DNA of 64,000 bases from Bacteroidales bacterium (GTDB taxonomy: Bacteria > Bacteroidota > Bacteroidia > Bacteroidales > F082). Below the pieces are notes generated by a model. The model was given only the letters and a program-made list of their open reading frames with translations. It was not told the DNA's origin and ran no database searches. Shown in pieces: positions 25,266-33,838 of this stretch; position 1 is the stretch's first letter, and every line of letters begins with the position of its first letter. Made by a program: the position numbers and the translations under genes. The DNA lies in NCBI GenBank assembly GCA_029983675.1, contig JASBYY010000009.1:4071-68070 (forward strand), in the 5' to 3' direction.

Positions 25266-25302
25266 AACGAGACCGACAGATACGCCGGTCTCGTTTTTTT
25301 TC
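25266..25302 (+). terminator. Terminator after TonB receptor gene
   Basis: AACGAGACCG (25266-25275) pairs with CGGTCTCGTT (25286-25295), followed by a T8 tract. The rest of 25192-25481 shows nothing but the promoter element of the next gene. Confidence 0.85.
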
Positions 25303-25435
25303 AGCTACAAATCGTCATTATAAAAGTTACCCAATAGCAACGGCACTACCCCACAAAGTGTGTCCCCAAAAAACAGTACAATGTCAAAAAGAATACCAAT
25401 CAACAAACTTCTTTCCTTCTTACTTATTAATTGTG

Positions 25436-25443
25436 TATTTTTG
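25436..25443 (+). promoter_or_regulatory. Promoter -7 element for cation/proton antiporter
   Basis: TATTTTTG, 38 nt before the ATG at 25482. Confidence 0.5.
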
Positions 25444-25481
25444 CATGATTTTAGAAACCGGTTTCATCAAATCGAGACAGT

Positions 25482-27074
25482 ATGTTTGACTTATTGCTTC
25501 CTGTAACCGACAGCTTTCACACTGTAAGCAGCATCTTGCTTCCCATAGCCGACACACTCCACACTGTAAGCGACACCTTGCGCACAGTGAGTGATACCAT
25601 CGTGCAACCGGAAATTGCCGAACAAGTGACGCAATCCACCTCCTCTTCATCAGGGAGAACCGGTCTCACCATCGCCATTCTTGGCCTGTTGATTTTCGCC
25701 GCCCATCTGTTTTCGGAGATTTTCAGCCGCAAACGCGTCCCCGATGTCTTATTGCTAATGATAATCGGTTTGGTTATCGGGCCCATATTCCACTGGGTCA
25801 AGCCGTCATCTTTCGGTGCCGTAGGCAGTATCTTTTCTGCCATCACCCTCGTAGTCATCCTTTTTGAAAGCGGCACACAACTCGGATTCGAGTCACTGGT
25901 AAAATCGCTCAGAGGAACAATACGGCTCACCGTGACAAATTTTTTCACCACAATGGTCGTTGTCGGCATTTTGGGCTGGCTGGTATTGAAATTAGATCCC
26001 CTCACGAGTTTTATGCTGGGTTCCATCATCGGCGGCACCTCTTCTGCCGTAGTTATCCCCATGATAAAACAACTGAAAATCAGTGAGAAAGGCGGAACCA
26101 TTCTAATTCTTGAGTCGGCATTTGGCAGCGTGCTTTGTATTGTTTTCGCCTTGGCTTTGTTGCAAGCTGTACAAATCGGCAAATTGAATTTCGGCATCAT
26201 TTTCGGTCAGATTTTCTCTTCTTTCGTGCTGACCACTTTAATCGGTTTGCTGGCCGCTGTTTTCTGGTCGTACATTCTCGACAAAATGCGGCATGTCAAA
26301 AACTCCATCCTGACGACACCTGCTTTTGTCTTCATCATCTACGGTCTCAACGAATTCCTAGGTTTCAGCGGCGCCATTGCCGCGTTGGCCTTCGGCATTG
26401 GCTTGGCCAACATCGAAAGCATATACGACGGCTTGCTTAACCGCCTATTCAAGAGCCGTCCTGCAAAACTCAACCCGACCGAAAAACTGCTATTCAGCGA
26501 GGTCTCGTTTTTGCTCAAAACGTTTTTCTTCGTTTACATTGGCATTTCTATCCGCCTCGACCATTACAAGCCCATCCTCATCGGACTTGTGCTTACCATT
26601 GTACTATTTGCATTAAGAATACTTATCGTGCGTTTCGCCATTCCAAAACGAAAAGAGGCATTGCCCGCCCATGACATGGTCTATATGGCGACCATGCTTC
26701 CCAAAGGTCTTGCCGCCGCCGTGCTTGCTACCATACCTGCCCAAACCGGTATTCCTGGAGGAGAAAACATTCAAAACATCGTATTTGCCGTCATTTTATT
26801 CACTACTATTTTCACATCGGTTTTGGTTCCCGTCATCGAAGGGAAAAACTTCATCAGCCGCATATACTTGTATATTTTCTGCAGCAAATCCGGCGCCATT
26901 GAAACAAGTACCAATGCTGAATCCGAACAAGAAATTCCGTCTTCGAAAAAATGGAAAAAATGGGGAAAACTGCAATTTGAACAGGAAGAAAAGGAAAAAC
27001 AAGCCTTCGACTCAGAAATTGTTGCCGAAAGCATGGAGGACAATGTCGATAATGAAAGAGACAAGACGCAATAA
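25482..27074 (+). CDS. Cation:proton antiporter (CPA family, NhaP/KefB-like)
   Basis: 530 residues. Residues 1-55 are hydrophilic and contain an imperfect repeat (DSFHTVSSIL, DTLHTVSDTL, RTVSDTIV) not usual for the family. Then come about 12-13 membrane helices (about 60-450): LTIAILGLLIFAAHL, KRVPDVLLLMIIGLVIGPI, LVVILFESGTQLGF and IIGGTSSAVVIPMI. The ESGTQL element corresponds to the ion-binding helix region of the Na+/H+ exchanger domain. A charged tail of about 60 residues follows (EQEEKEKQAFDSEIV). The exchanged cation (Na+ or K+) is not determined. Confidence 0.87.
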   Translation: MFDLLLPVTDSFHTVSSILLPIADTLHTVSDTLRTVSDTIVQPEIAEQVTQSTSSSSGRTGLTIAILGLLIFAAHLFSEIFSRKRVPDVLLLMIIGLVIGPIFHWVKPSSFGAVGSIFSAITLVVILFESGTQLGFESLVKSLRGTIRLTVTNFFTTMVVVGILGWLVLKLDPLTSFMLGSIIGGTSSAVVIPMIKQLKISEKGGTILILESAFGSVLCIVFALALLQAVQIGKLNFGIIFGQIFSSFVLTTLIGLLAAVFWSYILDKMRHVKNSILTTPAFVFIIYGLNEFLGFSGAIAALAFGIGLANIESIYDGLLNRLFKSRPAKLNPTEKLLFSEVSFLLKTFFFVYIGISIRLDHYKPILIGLVLTIVLFALRILIVRFAIPKRKEALPAHDMVYMATMLPKGLAAAVLATIPAQTGIPGGENIQNIVFAVILFTTIFTSVLVPVIEGKNFISRIYLYIFCSKSGAIETSTNAESEQEIPSSKKWKKWGKLQFEQEEKEKQAFDSEIVAESMEDNVDNERDKTQ

Positions 27075-27172
27075 CGCATTGATAACATGTTATTTATAAA
27101 ATTACCAATAAAAAAGACGACAAAAATAATAAGAATGTCAGGCTTTTTAGTTGCCATATCAAAAAAATTGAG

Positions 27173-27180
27173 TAATTTTG
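27173..27180 (+). promoter_or_regulatory. Promoter -7 element for rpsO
   Basis: TAATTTTG, with GTTG 19 nt upstream (27150-27153) as a weak -33 element; the ATG at 27226 follows after 45 nt. Confidence 0.55.
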
Positions 27181-27225
27181 CAGCTTAAATTAAGGAAAAA
27201 GTAAGAAGATAAAAGTTTAAAAGTT

Positions 27226-27495
27226 ATGTATTTAACTGCAGAGAAAAAATCTGAGATTTTCACACAATTTGGTAAGAATGCTGCCGATACTGGTTCAGCA
27301 GAAGGTCAGATTGCTTTGTTCACATTCAGAATCAAGCATTTGACCGAACAGACAAAAGAGCACACCAAAGACTTGGCGGCAAAGCGTTCGCTGGTTCGTT
27401 TGGTGGGTAAACGTAGAAAGCTCCTCGATTATCTGAAGAGAACGGACATTGAAAGATACCGCGCCATCATCAAGGAACTGGGTATCAGAAAATAA
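27226..27495 (+). CDS. rpsO: 30S ribosomal protein S15
   Basis: 89 residues, the normal length of uS15. The motifs FGKNAADTGSAEGQIALFT, HLTEQTKEHTKDLAAKRSL and RRKLLDYLKRTDIERYRAII are diagnostic. It organises the central domain of the 30S subunit. It precedes pnp, an ancient gene order, but a terminator stands between them here. Confidence 0.97.
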   Translation: MYLTAEKKSEIFTQFGKNAADTGSAEGQIALFTFRIKHLTEQTKEHTKDLAAKRSLVRLVGKRRKLLDYLKRTDIERYRAIIKELGIRK

Positions 27496-27496
27496 T

Positions 27497-27554
27497 TCCC
27501 GCTTTGCCCGTGCGGGATAAGCAAAAAAGGCAATTTTGAGATTGCCTTTTTTTC
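27497..27554 (+). terminator. Terminator between rpsO and pnp
   Basis: AAAAAAGGCAAT (27523-27534) pairs with ATTGCCTTTTTT (27541-27552) across a 6-nt loop, with further T after it. An upstream hairpin TCCCGC/GCGGGA begins at 27497. Confidence 0.85.
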
Positions 27555-27733
27555 TATTTATGTATCCCTCGGTTTGACAGCCTAGAAAACGCACTTACAA
27601 GTTAAGAAGTTAGCAGGGAGAAAAAACTTTCAGCAAAAAGAGCCCCCCTATCTTCGAACTTGATTGACCAGAAACGGGTTTTGAAAACTAAACAATCATC
27701 ACTAAACACTCTCACACCATAACAAATCACATC

Positions 27734-29968
27734 ATGGGTCCTGAAGGAATCACACAACTCATAAATATGCCCAATGGGCTGGAAATCAGCATTAATACAG
27801 GCAGATTAGCAAAACAAGCCGATGGTTCTGCAGTGGTACGCTGCGGCAACACCGTGCTCATGGCTACTGTCGTTTCGGCCAAGGAAGCAGCTCCTGAAAC
27901 CGATTTTCTGCCCTTATCGGTGGATTACAGAGAAAAATACTACGCCACAGGAAAATTCCCAGGCGGTTTCTTTAAGCGCGAAGCCAAGCCCTCCGACTAC
28001 GAGATCCTTATTTCTCGCTTGATCGACCGTGCGTTGCGCCCGCTTTTCCCCGACGACTACCACGCTGAAACACAAGTCCAAGTGACTTTGCTTTCGGGTG
28101 ACAAGAACTTCCCGCCTGATGCACTGGCAGCCTTGGCCGCCTCGTCAGCCATCAGTGTTTCCGACATTCCGTTCCACGGTCCTATCTCGGAAGTGCGTGT
28201 CGCCCTCATCGATGACGAATACGTCATCAATCCTACCTTTGAGCAGATGGAAAACGCCCGCCTCGAACTTATGGTGGCAGCTTCCATGAAAGACATCTGC
28301 ATGGTGGAAGGCGAATGCAAGGAAGTAACCGAAGAACAGATGCTTAACGCATTGAAAGCCGCTCACGAAGCCATCAAAGTACAATGTCAGGCACAAATGG
28401 AGCTGGCCGAAAAAGTCAACAACCCGAAACGCGAGTACTGCCACGAAGTCAATGACGAGACCCTGCGTACCGAGTTGGCTGAGGCTTGTTACAAACCCTG
28501 CTATGACTTTGCTCTGACCGGAACCGCCAACAAACACGAACGTGAAGCTGCCTTCCAAGCCATTCTTGACAACTATTTGACAAAATACACCGAAGAAGAA
28601 CTTGAAACATTGGCACCCTTAGCCAAGCGCTATTTCCACGATGTGGAACGCAAAGCCGTTCGTGATGCCATCCTTATCGAGCGCAAACGCCTTGACGGAC
28701 GCCAACTCAACGAAGTACGCCCCATTTGGACCGAAGTCGATTTGCTACCCTCGGTACACGGCTCGGCCATCTTCACACGTGGAGAAACACAAGCGTTGGT
28801 GACGGTCACTTTGGGCACCAAACTCGATGAGCAAACTATTGATGGCACTGTGGTGGAAGGCGCCAACAATTTCATCCTGCACTACAACTTCCCCGGTTTC
28901 GCCACTGGAGAAGCCAAACCACAACGCAGTGTCAGCCGCCGCGAAGTCGGTCATGGCAACCTTGCCGAAAGAGCTTTGAAATCAATGGTTCCGCATGACG
29001 AAACCATGCCCTATACCGTGCGTATCGTGTCGGATATTCTCGAATCGAACGGATCTTCTTCGATGGCTTCGGTATGTGGCGGTTGCTTAGCTCTGATGGA
29101 TGCAGGTGTTCCGATCCGCAAACCCGTTGCCGGCGTGGCCATGGGTCTGATTACCGATACTGAAAATGGAAAATATGCCGTGCTCACAGATATTCTTGGC
29201 GATGAAGATCACCTTGGCGACATGGACTTCAAAGTCACCGGAACACGCGACGGCATTACCGCATGTCAGATGGATATCAAGGTGGACGGTCTGTCCTACG
29301 AAGTGCTGACCGAAGCTATGGAACAAGCACGTCAAGGCCGCATCCACATCCTCGATGAAATGGCCAAGACCATCACCGAGCCGCGTAGCGACTATAAGGA
29401 AATTGTTCCTCGCATTGAAAAGATGCTGATACCCAAAGACTTCATTGGTGCCGTGATTGGACCTGGCGGAAAAGTCATCCAAGAGATGCAAAAAGAAACC
29501 AATACGGTCATTGTCATTACCGAAGACGACAAATCCGGTATCGTTGAGATTTCATCGCAAAACAAAGCCGACATTGAGGCTTGCAAAGCGAGAATCAAAG
29601 CCATCATCTCCGTCCCCGAAGTGGGCGAAGTGTATGACGGCGTGGTAAGATCCATCATGGCATTCGGTGCCTTTGTGGAAATATTACCCGGCAAGGACGG
29701 TTTGCTTCACATTTCGGAAATCGCATGGGAACGCTTAGAAACCATGGACGGCGTGCTGAAGGAAGGCGACCATATTCAGGTGAAACTCATCGAAGTCGAT
29801 GAAAAGACCGGCAAGCTGCGCCTGTCGCGCAAAGCCCTCCTGCCCAAGCCGGAAGGCTACGTGGAACGGAAACCTGCCGGTGGCCAGCGCCGCCCAAGCG
29901 GCGACCGTCATGGAAATGGCGGAGGACACCACGGCAACGGAAACCGTAATAACGGCAGAAGAAGCTGA
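27734..29968 (+). CDS. pnp: Polyribonucleotide nucleotidyltransferase (PNPase)
   Basis: 744 residues; a phosphorolytic 3'-5' exoribonuclease. First RNase PH domain (about 12-150, DYREKYYATGKFPGGFFKRE), alpha linker (about 150-320), second catalytic RNase PH domain (FTRGETQALVTVTLGT, with the metal-site region LGDEDHLGDMDFKVTGT), KH domain (IPKDFIGAVIGPGGKVIQEM, about 560-600), S1 domain (GEVYDGVVRSIMAFGAFVEI, about 630-700). The tail of about 35 residues is Gly/His/Asn/Arg-rich (RHGNGGGHHGNGNRNNG), an unstructured RNA-contacting extension. The 230-nt stretch before it holds the rpsO terminator and a leader without recognised structure. A start at the internal ATG (27767) is possible. Confidence 0.96.
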   Translation: MGPEGITQLINMPNGLEISINTGRLAKQADGSAVVRCGNTVLMATVVSAKEAAPETDFLPLSVDYREKYYATGKFPGGFFKREAKPSDYEILISRLIDRALRPLFPDDYHAETQVQVTLLSGDKNFPPDALAALAASSAISVSDIPFHGPISEVRVALIDDEYVINPTFEQMENARLELMVAASMKDICMVEGECKEVTEEQMLNALKAAHEAIKVQCQAQMELAEKVNNPKREYCHEVNDETLRTELAEACYKPCYDFALTGTANKHEREAAFQAILDNYLTKYTEEELETLAPLAKRYFHDVERKAVRDAILIERKRLDGRQLNEVRPIWTEVDLLPSVHGSAIFTRGETQALVTVTLGTKLDEQTIDGTVVEGANNFILHYNFPGFATGEAKPQRSVSRREVGHGNLAERALKSMVPHDETMPYTVRIVSDILESNGSSSMASVCGGCLALMDAGVPIRKPVAGVAMGLITDTENGKYAVLTDILGDEDHLGDMDFKVTGTRDGITACQMDIKVDGLSYEVLTEAMEQARQGRIHILDEMAKTITEPRSDYKEIVPRIEKMLIPKDFIGAVIGPGGKVIQEMQKETNTVIVITEDDKSGIVEISSQNKADIEACKARIKAIISVPEVGEVYDGVVRSIMAFGAFVEILPGKDGLLHISEIAWERLETMDGVLKEGDHIQVKLIEVDEKTGKLRLSRKALLPKPEGYVERKPAGGQRRPSGDRHGNGGGHHGNGNRNNGRRS

Positions 29969-30092
29969 TATGTTTTAGTTGGTAAGGAGTGGCGGCCTGC
30001 CTGGCAGTTCACCATCCTTTACCAGCCTTTTTGACCTTTATCTATTGGGGAAAACAACACATTATTAACTATACGAGCAATTTTTACGTTCA

Positions 30093-30956
30093 ATGAGGCA
30101 GTTAAAGATCACGAAGCAGGTAACAAACAGAGAAACGGCTTCTCTGGACAAGTATCTGCAAGAAATTGGTAAAGTTGAGCTCATTACCGCTGAAGAAGAA
30201 GTGGAGTTGGCTCAACGTATCAAGCAAGGCGACAAGATTGCTTTGGAAAAATTGACCAAAGCCAACCTTCGTTTTGTAGTTTCCGTATCAAAACAGTATC
30301 AGAACCAAGGCCTTAGTCTTCCCGACTTAATCAATGAAGGCAACTTGGGACTGATAAAAGCCGCACAACGTTTCGATGAAACAAGAGGTTTCAAATTCAT
30401 TTCCTACGCCGTGTGGTGGATTCGTCAATCCATCCTTCAGGCTCTGGCTGAACAATCGCGTATTGTTCGTCTTCCTCTTAACAAGATCGGTTCCATCAAC
30501 AAAATCAACAAAGCCTATGCTAAGCTAGAACAAGAGTATGAGCGCGAACCCAATGCAGAGGAAATTGCCGAGTTGCTTGAAATCACCGAGTCGGAAGTGA
30601 AGGAGTCGATGAAAAATGCCGGGCGTCACATTTCGATGGACGCACCTCTCGTTCAGGACGAAGACAACACCATGTACGACGTGCTGAAGAGCGAAGAGGC
30701 TCCTACCCCCGAAAGCCAACTCTTGTATGAATCGTTACGCAAAGAAATAGATCGCGCCATCTCGTCGCTCACGCCCCGCGAGGCCGATGTCATCCGCCTT
30801 TTCTTCGGACTTAACGGCAGCCATCCGCTGACCTTGGAAGAGATAGGCGAGAAATTCGACCTGACACGCGAACGCGTGCGACAAATCAAGGAAAAGGCCA
30901 TACGCCGGTTGAAACACACCAGCCGAAGCAAAATCCTAAAGAGTTATCTCGGCTAA
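30093..30956 (+). CDS. rpoD: Primary RNA polymerase sigma factor (sigma-70 group, Bacteroidota type)
   Basis: 287 residues. Region 1.2 (SLDKYLQEIGKVELITAEEE), region 2 (LRFVVSVSKQYQNQGLSLPDLINEGNLGLIKA in two parts, RGFKFISYAVWWIRQSI for 2.3-2.4), region 3 (about 130-205) and region 4 with the -35-reading helix-turn-helix (LTLEEIGEKFDLTRERVRQI). Region 1.1 and the non-conserved insert are absent, as in all Bacteroidota housekeeping sigma factors. It recognises the TAnnTTTG/TTTG promoters found throughout this window. Stand-alone gene with a good terminator. Confidence 0.94.
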   Translation: MRQLKITKQVTNRETASLDKYLQEIGKVELITAEEEVELAQRIKQGDKIALEKLTKANLRFVVSVSKQYQNQGLSLPDLINEGNLGLIKAAQRFDETRGFKFISYAVWWIRQSILQALAEQSRIVRLPLNKIGSINKINKAYAKLEQEYEREPNAEEIAELLEITESEVKESMKNAGRHISMDAPLVQDEDNTMYDVLKSEEAPTPESQLLYESLRKEIDRAISSLTPREADVIRLFFGLNGSHPLTLEEIGEKFDLTRERVRQIKEKAIRRLKHTSRSKILKSYLG

Positions 30957-30975
30957 TTCTCTAATTCTTAAGAAA

Positions 30976-31003
30976 TGCCTTCCGTTATCGGGAGGCGTTT
31001 TTT
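30976..31003 (+). terminator. Terminator after rpoD
   Basis: GCCTTCCG (30977-30984) pairs with CGGGAGGC (30989-30996; one G-T pair), followed by GTTTTTTATT. Confidence 0.8.
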
Positions 31004-31109
31004 ATTATTCTTGGGCGAGACGCAGAATGACATCGAAAATAGTGCATGGAATGGCAATCAGAAATCAACAATCAATAAGAAACTATTCAGGAAATCCGAC
31101 AAAAAATAT

Positions 31110-31117
31110 TAGTTTTG
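31110..31117 (+). promoter_or_regulatory. Promoter -7 element for rpe
   Basis: TAGTTTTG lies inside the longer open frame that begins at 31027, 17 nt before ATG 31135. This fixes the rpe start at 31135. Confidence 0.6.
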
Positions 31118-31134
31118 CATCAAAATACATTGTC

Positions 31135-31785
31135 ATGCAAAGACTCATTGCCCCTTCTCTGCTTTCTGCCGACTTCCTGCATTTGGGAGACGCTATCGAG
31201 ATGATTAACCACAGCGAAGCCGACTGGTTTCATTGCGATGTGATGGACGGCAGGTTTGTCCCCAATATTTCATTCGGAATACCTGTTATTCAAGCAATAA
31301 AGAAAACAGCCCGCAAGCCCTTGGATGTGCATCTGATGATTGTGGAGCCGGAAAAATATTTCGAGGCTTTTGCCAAGGCAGGCGCTGATATCATCACCTT
31401 TCATTACGAGGCGTGCACGCACATCCACCGCGCCGTACAGCAAATCAAAAGTCTTAGACTGAAAGCCGGTGTCGTGCTTAATCCGCACACTCCTGTAATG
31501 TTGCTCGACGACATTCTATCCGATCTCGACCTTGTCTTGCTAATGTCGGTGAATCCAGGCTTCGGCGGACAAAAGTTTATCGAACGCTCCTATCAGAAAA
31601 TAGGCAAGTTAAGTCAGATGATTACCGAGCAACACTCTTCCACACTGATAGAAGTGGATGGCGGGGTGACCACAGAAAATGCATCCGCTTTGTTTGAAGC
31701 CGGTGCCCACGTACTTGTTGCCGGCAATGCTGTCTTCAAGTCACCCGACCCGCAAGACACCATCAGCAAACTGAAACACGCTTAG
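31135..31785 (+). CDS. rpe: Ribulose-phosphate 3-epimerase
   Basis: 216 residues from ATG 31135. It interconverts ribulose 5-phosphate and xylulose 5-phosphate in the pentose phosphate pathway. The TIM barrel starts IAPSLLSADFLHLGDAIE. Metal-binding histidines occur in WFHCDVMDGRFVPNISFG and LDVHLMI, with the catalytic acid in LIEVDGGVTTENA. MSVNPGFGGQKFI is the phosphate-side loop. The frame extends upstream to 31027, but that extension contains the promoter and no family sequence. Confidence 0.95.
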   Translation: MQRLIAPSLLSADFLHLGDAIEMINHSEADWFHCDVMDGRFVPNISFGIPVIQAIKKTARKPLDVHLMIVEPEKYFEAFAKAGADIITFHYEACTHIHRAVQQIKSLRLKAGVVLNPHTPVMLLDDILSDLDLVLLMSVNPGFGGQKFIERSYQKIGKLSQMITEQHSSTLIEVDGGVTTENASALFEAGAHVLVAGNAVFKSPDPQDTISKLKHA

Positions 31786-31844
31786 TGACAACCTGTCTGT
31801 TTGTTGATTATCCGATAGAAAAACAACTAAATAATTCTAATACA

Positions 31845-33305
31845 ATGAATGAATCCATCTTAAAACTTGCCCCCAAGGGCGTATGGGAAGAATTCAAAGG
31901 CATTCTTAGCGTGCCTCGTCCCTCGAAAAAAGAAGAAAAAATGGTGGCTTATCTTGAAAAATGGGCCAAGGATCACAAAATTGAATACATCAAAGAAAAA
32001 TGCGGCAATATCATCATGACTGTGCCCGCCACCAAAGGCATGGAAAAACGCGCAACCATCGTGTTACAAGCGCACATGGACATGGTGTGTGAAAAAAACA
32101 GCGACAAGGTGCATGATTTCGAGAAAGACCCCATCGAAGCTGTTATCAAAGGCGACTGGGTACATGCCAACGGCACCACTCTCGGTGCTGACGATGGTAT
32201 CGGTGTTGCCGCTGCCTTGGCGGTCATTACCGACCCCGATGTAAAGCATGGTCCATTAGAATGCATCTTCACCGTTGATGAAGAGACCGGACTTACCGGC
32301 GCTCAGAAACTTAACCCGAAGGATTTCAAAGGCCGCATTCTGCTCAACCTTGACTCGGAAGACGAAGGTGAGATTTTCATCGGCTGTGCCGGTGGCATGG
32401 ACACCATCATCAAGATGTACTACAGCTTAGAAGCTGCCCCAGAAGACGCCAAGGCTTACCGCATCACTGTCAGCGGTCTCAAAGGCGGACACTCCGGCGA
32501 CGACATCAACAAGAACTTGGCCAATGCCAACAAGCTGCTCACGCGCATTCTTTGGCTTGGCACTCAGAAATTTGACCTTGCGCTTTATGACTTCCAAGGC
32601 GGCAACCTGCGCAACGCCATTGCCCGCGAAGCTACGGCTGTGGTCTTTGTGCCCAATGAACACAAAACCGCTTTCGGTAAGTTCGTCAAAGAAATGGAAA
32701 TCAACTTCAAGGGCGAATACCAAGTCACCGAACCCTCTCTCAGCGTAAAAGCCGCCGTGGCGGAGATCCAGCCCGATGTCGTCATTGATGAAATGTCGCA
32801 GTTCGAACTCCTCAACGCATTGTATGCCTGTCCTCACGGTGTCATCGCCATGTCGCAGACCATTCCCAACTTCGTCGAGACCTCTACCAACCTCGCCTCT
32901 GTCAAGCGCAAGGAAGGCTATTTCTTCATCCAGACCTCGCAACGCAGCTCTATCGAATCATCAAAAGAAGACGTTGCCGTCATGGTGGAAAGTGTCTTTA
33001 ACTTGGCCAATGCCGATGTGGAACACACCGATGGCTATCCCGGCTGGACCCCCAACCCGAAATCGGCCATCTGTGCCATTGCCGCCGAAGCCTACGAAAA
33101 ACGTTTTGGACACGCTCCGAAAGTAAAAGCCATCCACGCCGGACTGGAATGCGGATTGGTGGGCGACAAGATTCCGGGCATGGACATGATTTCGTTCGGC
33201 CCCACCCTTCGCGGTGTCCACTCCCCTGACGAACGCATCGAAATCAAAACCGTACAGATGTTCTGGGATTTGCTGTGCGACATCTTAAAGAATGCTCCGA
33301 AATAA
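31845..33305 (+). CDS. pepD: Aminoacyl-histidine dipeptidase (M20 family PepD)
   Basis: 486 residues from ATG 31845, the family's usual length; the frame's earlier ATG (31785) overlaps the rpe stop and adds 20 unrelated residues. The zinc ligands lie in IVLQAHMDMVCEKN, GTTLGADDGIGVAAALA and FTVDEETGLTGA (Glu pair). The substrate-binding insert domain spans about 200-380, and the last metal ligand region is FGPTLRGVHSPDERI. It hydrolyses Xaa-His and other dipeptides in the cytoplasm. It starts 59 nt after rpe. Confidence 0.94.
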   Translation: MNESILKLAPKGVWEEFKGILSVPRPSKKEEKMVAYLEKWAKDHKIEYIKEKCGNIIMTVPATKGMEKRATIVLQAHMDMVCEKNSDKVHDFEKDPIEAVIKGDWVHANGTTLGADDGIGVAAALAVITDPDVKHGPLECIFTVDEETGLTGAQKLNPKDFKGRILLNLDSEDEGEIFIGCAGGMDTIIKMYYSLEAAPEDAKAYRITVSGLKGGHSGDDINKNLANANKLLTRILWLGTQKFDLALYDFQGGNLRNAIAREATAVVFVPNEHKTAFGKFVKEMEINFKGEYQVTEPSLSVKAAVAEIQPDVVIDEMSQFELLNALYACPHGVIAMSQTIPNFVETSTNLASVKRKEGYFFIQTSQRSSIESSKEDVAVMVESVFNLANADVEHTDGYPGWTPNPKSAICAIAAEAYEKRFGHAPKVKAIHAGLECGLVGDKIPGMDMISFGPTLRGVHSPDERIEIKTVQMFWDLLCDILKNAPK

Positions 33306-33342
33306 CCACGCGATCTCATAACACTTGACATCTGCAAAATAG

Positions 33343-33451
33343 TGAGGGTGACCAAAAAGTCGTTTTTTGGCAATTTCTGAAAAAATTATATTGATTATCA
33401 ATAAGTTACAAAACCAGTAGGTCCAAATTTTACCTTTTTTGGTCACCCTCA
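33343..33451. mobile_element. 109-bp MITE-like element with 16-bp terminal inverted repeats
   Basis: The sequence TGAGGGTGACCAAAAA (33343-33358) recurs as a perfect inverted copy at 33436-33451. The 77-bp AT-rich interior has no coding capacity. No clear target-site duplication is seen in the flanks. It may be a miniature inverted-repeat element related to an insertion sequence elsewhere in the genome, or a long-looped terminator after pepD; the GC-rich tips and the length favour the first. Confidence 0.5.
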
Positions 33452-33489
33452 TTAATAATGAATCACAAAACCAATTATCAACAATAACA

Positions 33490-33838
33490 TGAAAAAACAC
33501 ATTCTACTCCTATTGATCTTACTCCTCGGCATTGGCTCTTTCGCTCAAAACAATGATCAAAAAAACAAGGTCTCAACAAAAAAGAATGCACTTTCACAAA
33601 AAATGGAAAGACCTTCCCGCTCCATGGAAAGGTTCAAATTGTGAATAGCTTTCCGGATCTCAAAGTCCAGATTGTTGAATCCTTCGAAGACTTGGATGTA
33701 AAAATAGTGGAATCCTTTCCCGACGATTGTGGCAAAATCAAGATTGTGGAATCCTTTCCCGATGTAAAGGTTCAAATCGTGGAATCTTTCCCCGACCTCA
33801 AGGTGAAACTCGTAACATCATTTCCGGGTGTGAAATAG
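33490..33838 (+). pseudogene. Secreted short-repeat protein (SFPD repeats), frameshifted in a poly-A tract
   Basis: Frame 1 from ATG 33490 gives a clear signal peptide (MKKHILLLLILLLGIGSFAQ) but stops after 51 residues. One base further on (+1 frame) the sequence encodes ECTFTKNGKTFPLHGKVQIV and then six copies of an 11-13-residue unit of the type KVQIVESFPDL, ending at TAG 33836-33838. The two parts belong together: a single extra base explains the break, and the likely places are A7 (33559-33565) and A6 (33578-33583). The restored protein would be about 115 residues, exported, with a repetitive beta-strand fold. Such short-repeat proteins are common and uncharacterised in Bacteroidota. Its 3' end overlaps the convergent gene by 41 bp. 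Sequencing error, phase variation or true decay are all possible. Confidence 0.65.

Noticed and set aside
27600..27733. Riboswitch or structured leader before pnp
   Set aside because: Looked for strong stems or known riboswitch boxes and found none; only an ordinary AT-rich leader.
33559..33566. A-AAA-AAC in the SFPD repeat gene as a classical programmed -1 frameshift site
   Set aside because: The heptamer is in the right phase, but a -1 shift leads to the wrong frame; the repeat domain needs a +1 (or -2) shift, so an extra base or slippage fits better.
33490..33835. CRISPR array, because of regularly spaced short repeats
   Set aside because: Repeats are imperfect 33-39-bp coding units without spacers and follow codon periodicity.
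33641..33838. Free-standing 65-residue gene starting at GTG 33641
   Set aside because: The repeat pattern and conserved text continue upstream of the GTG in the same frame, and a signal peptide in the neighbouring frame shows it is the 3' part of a larger gene.
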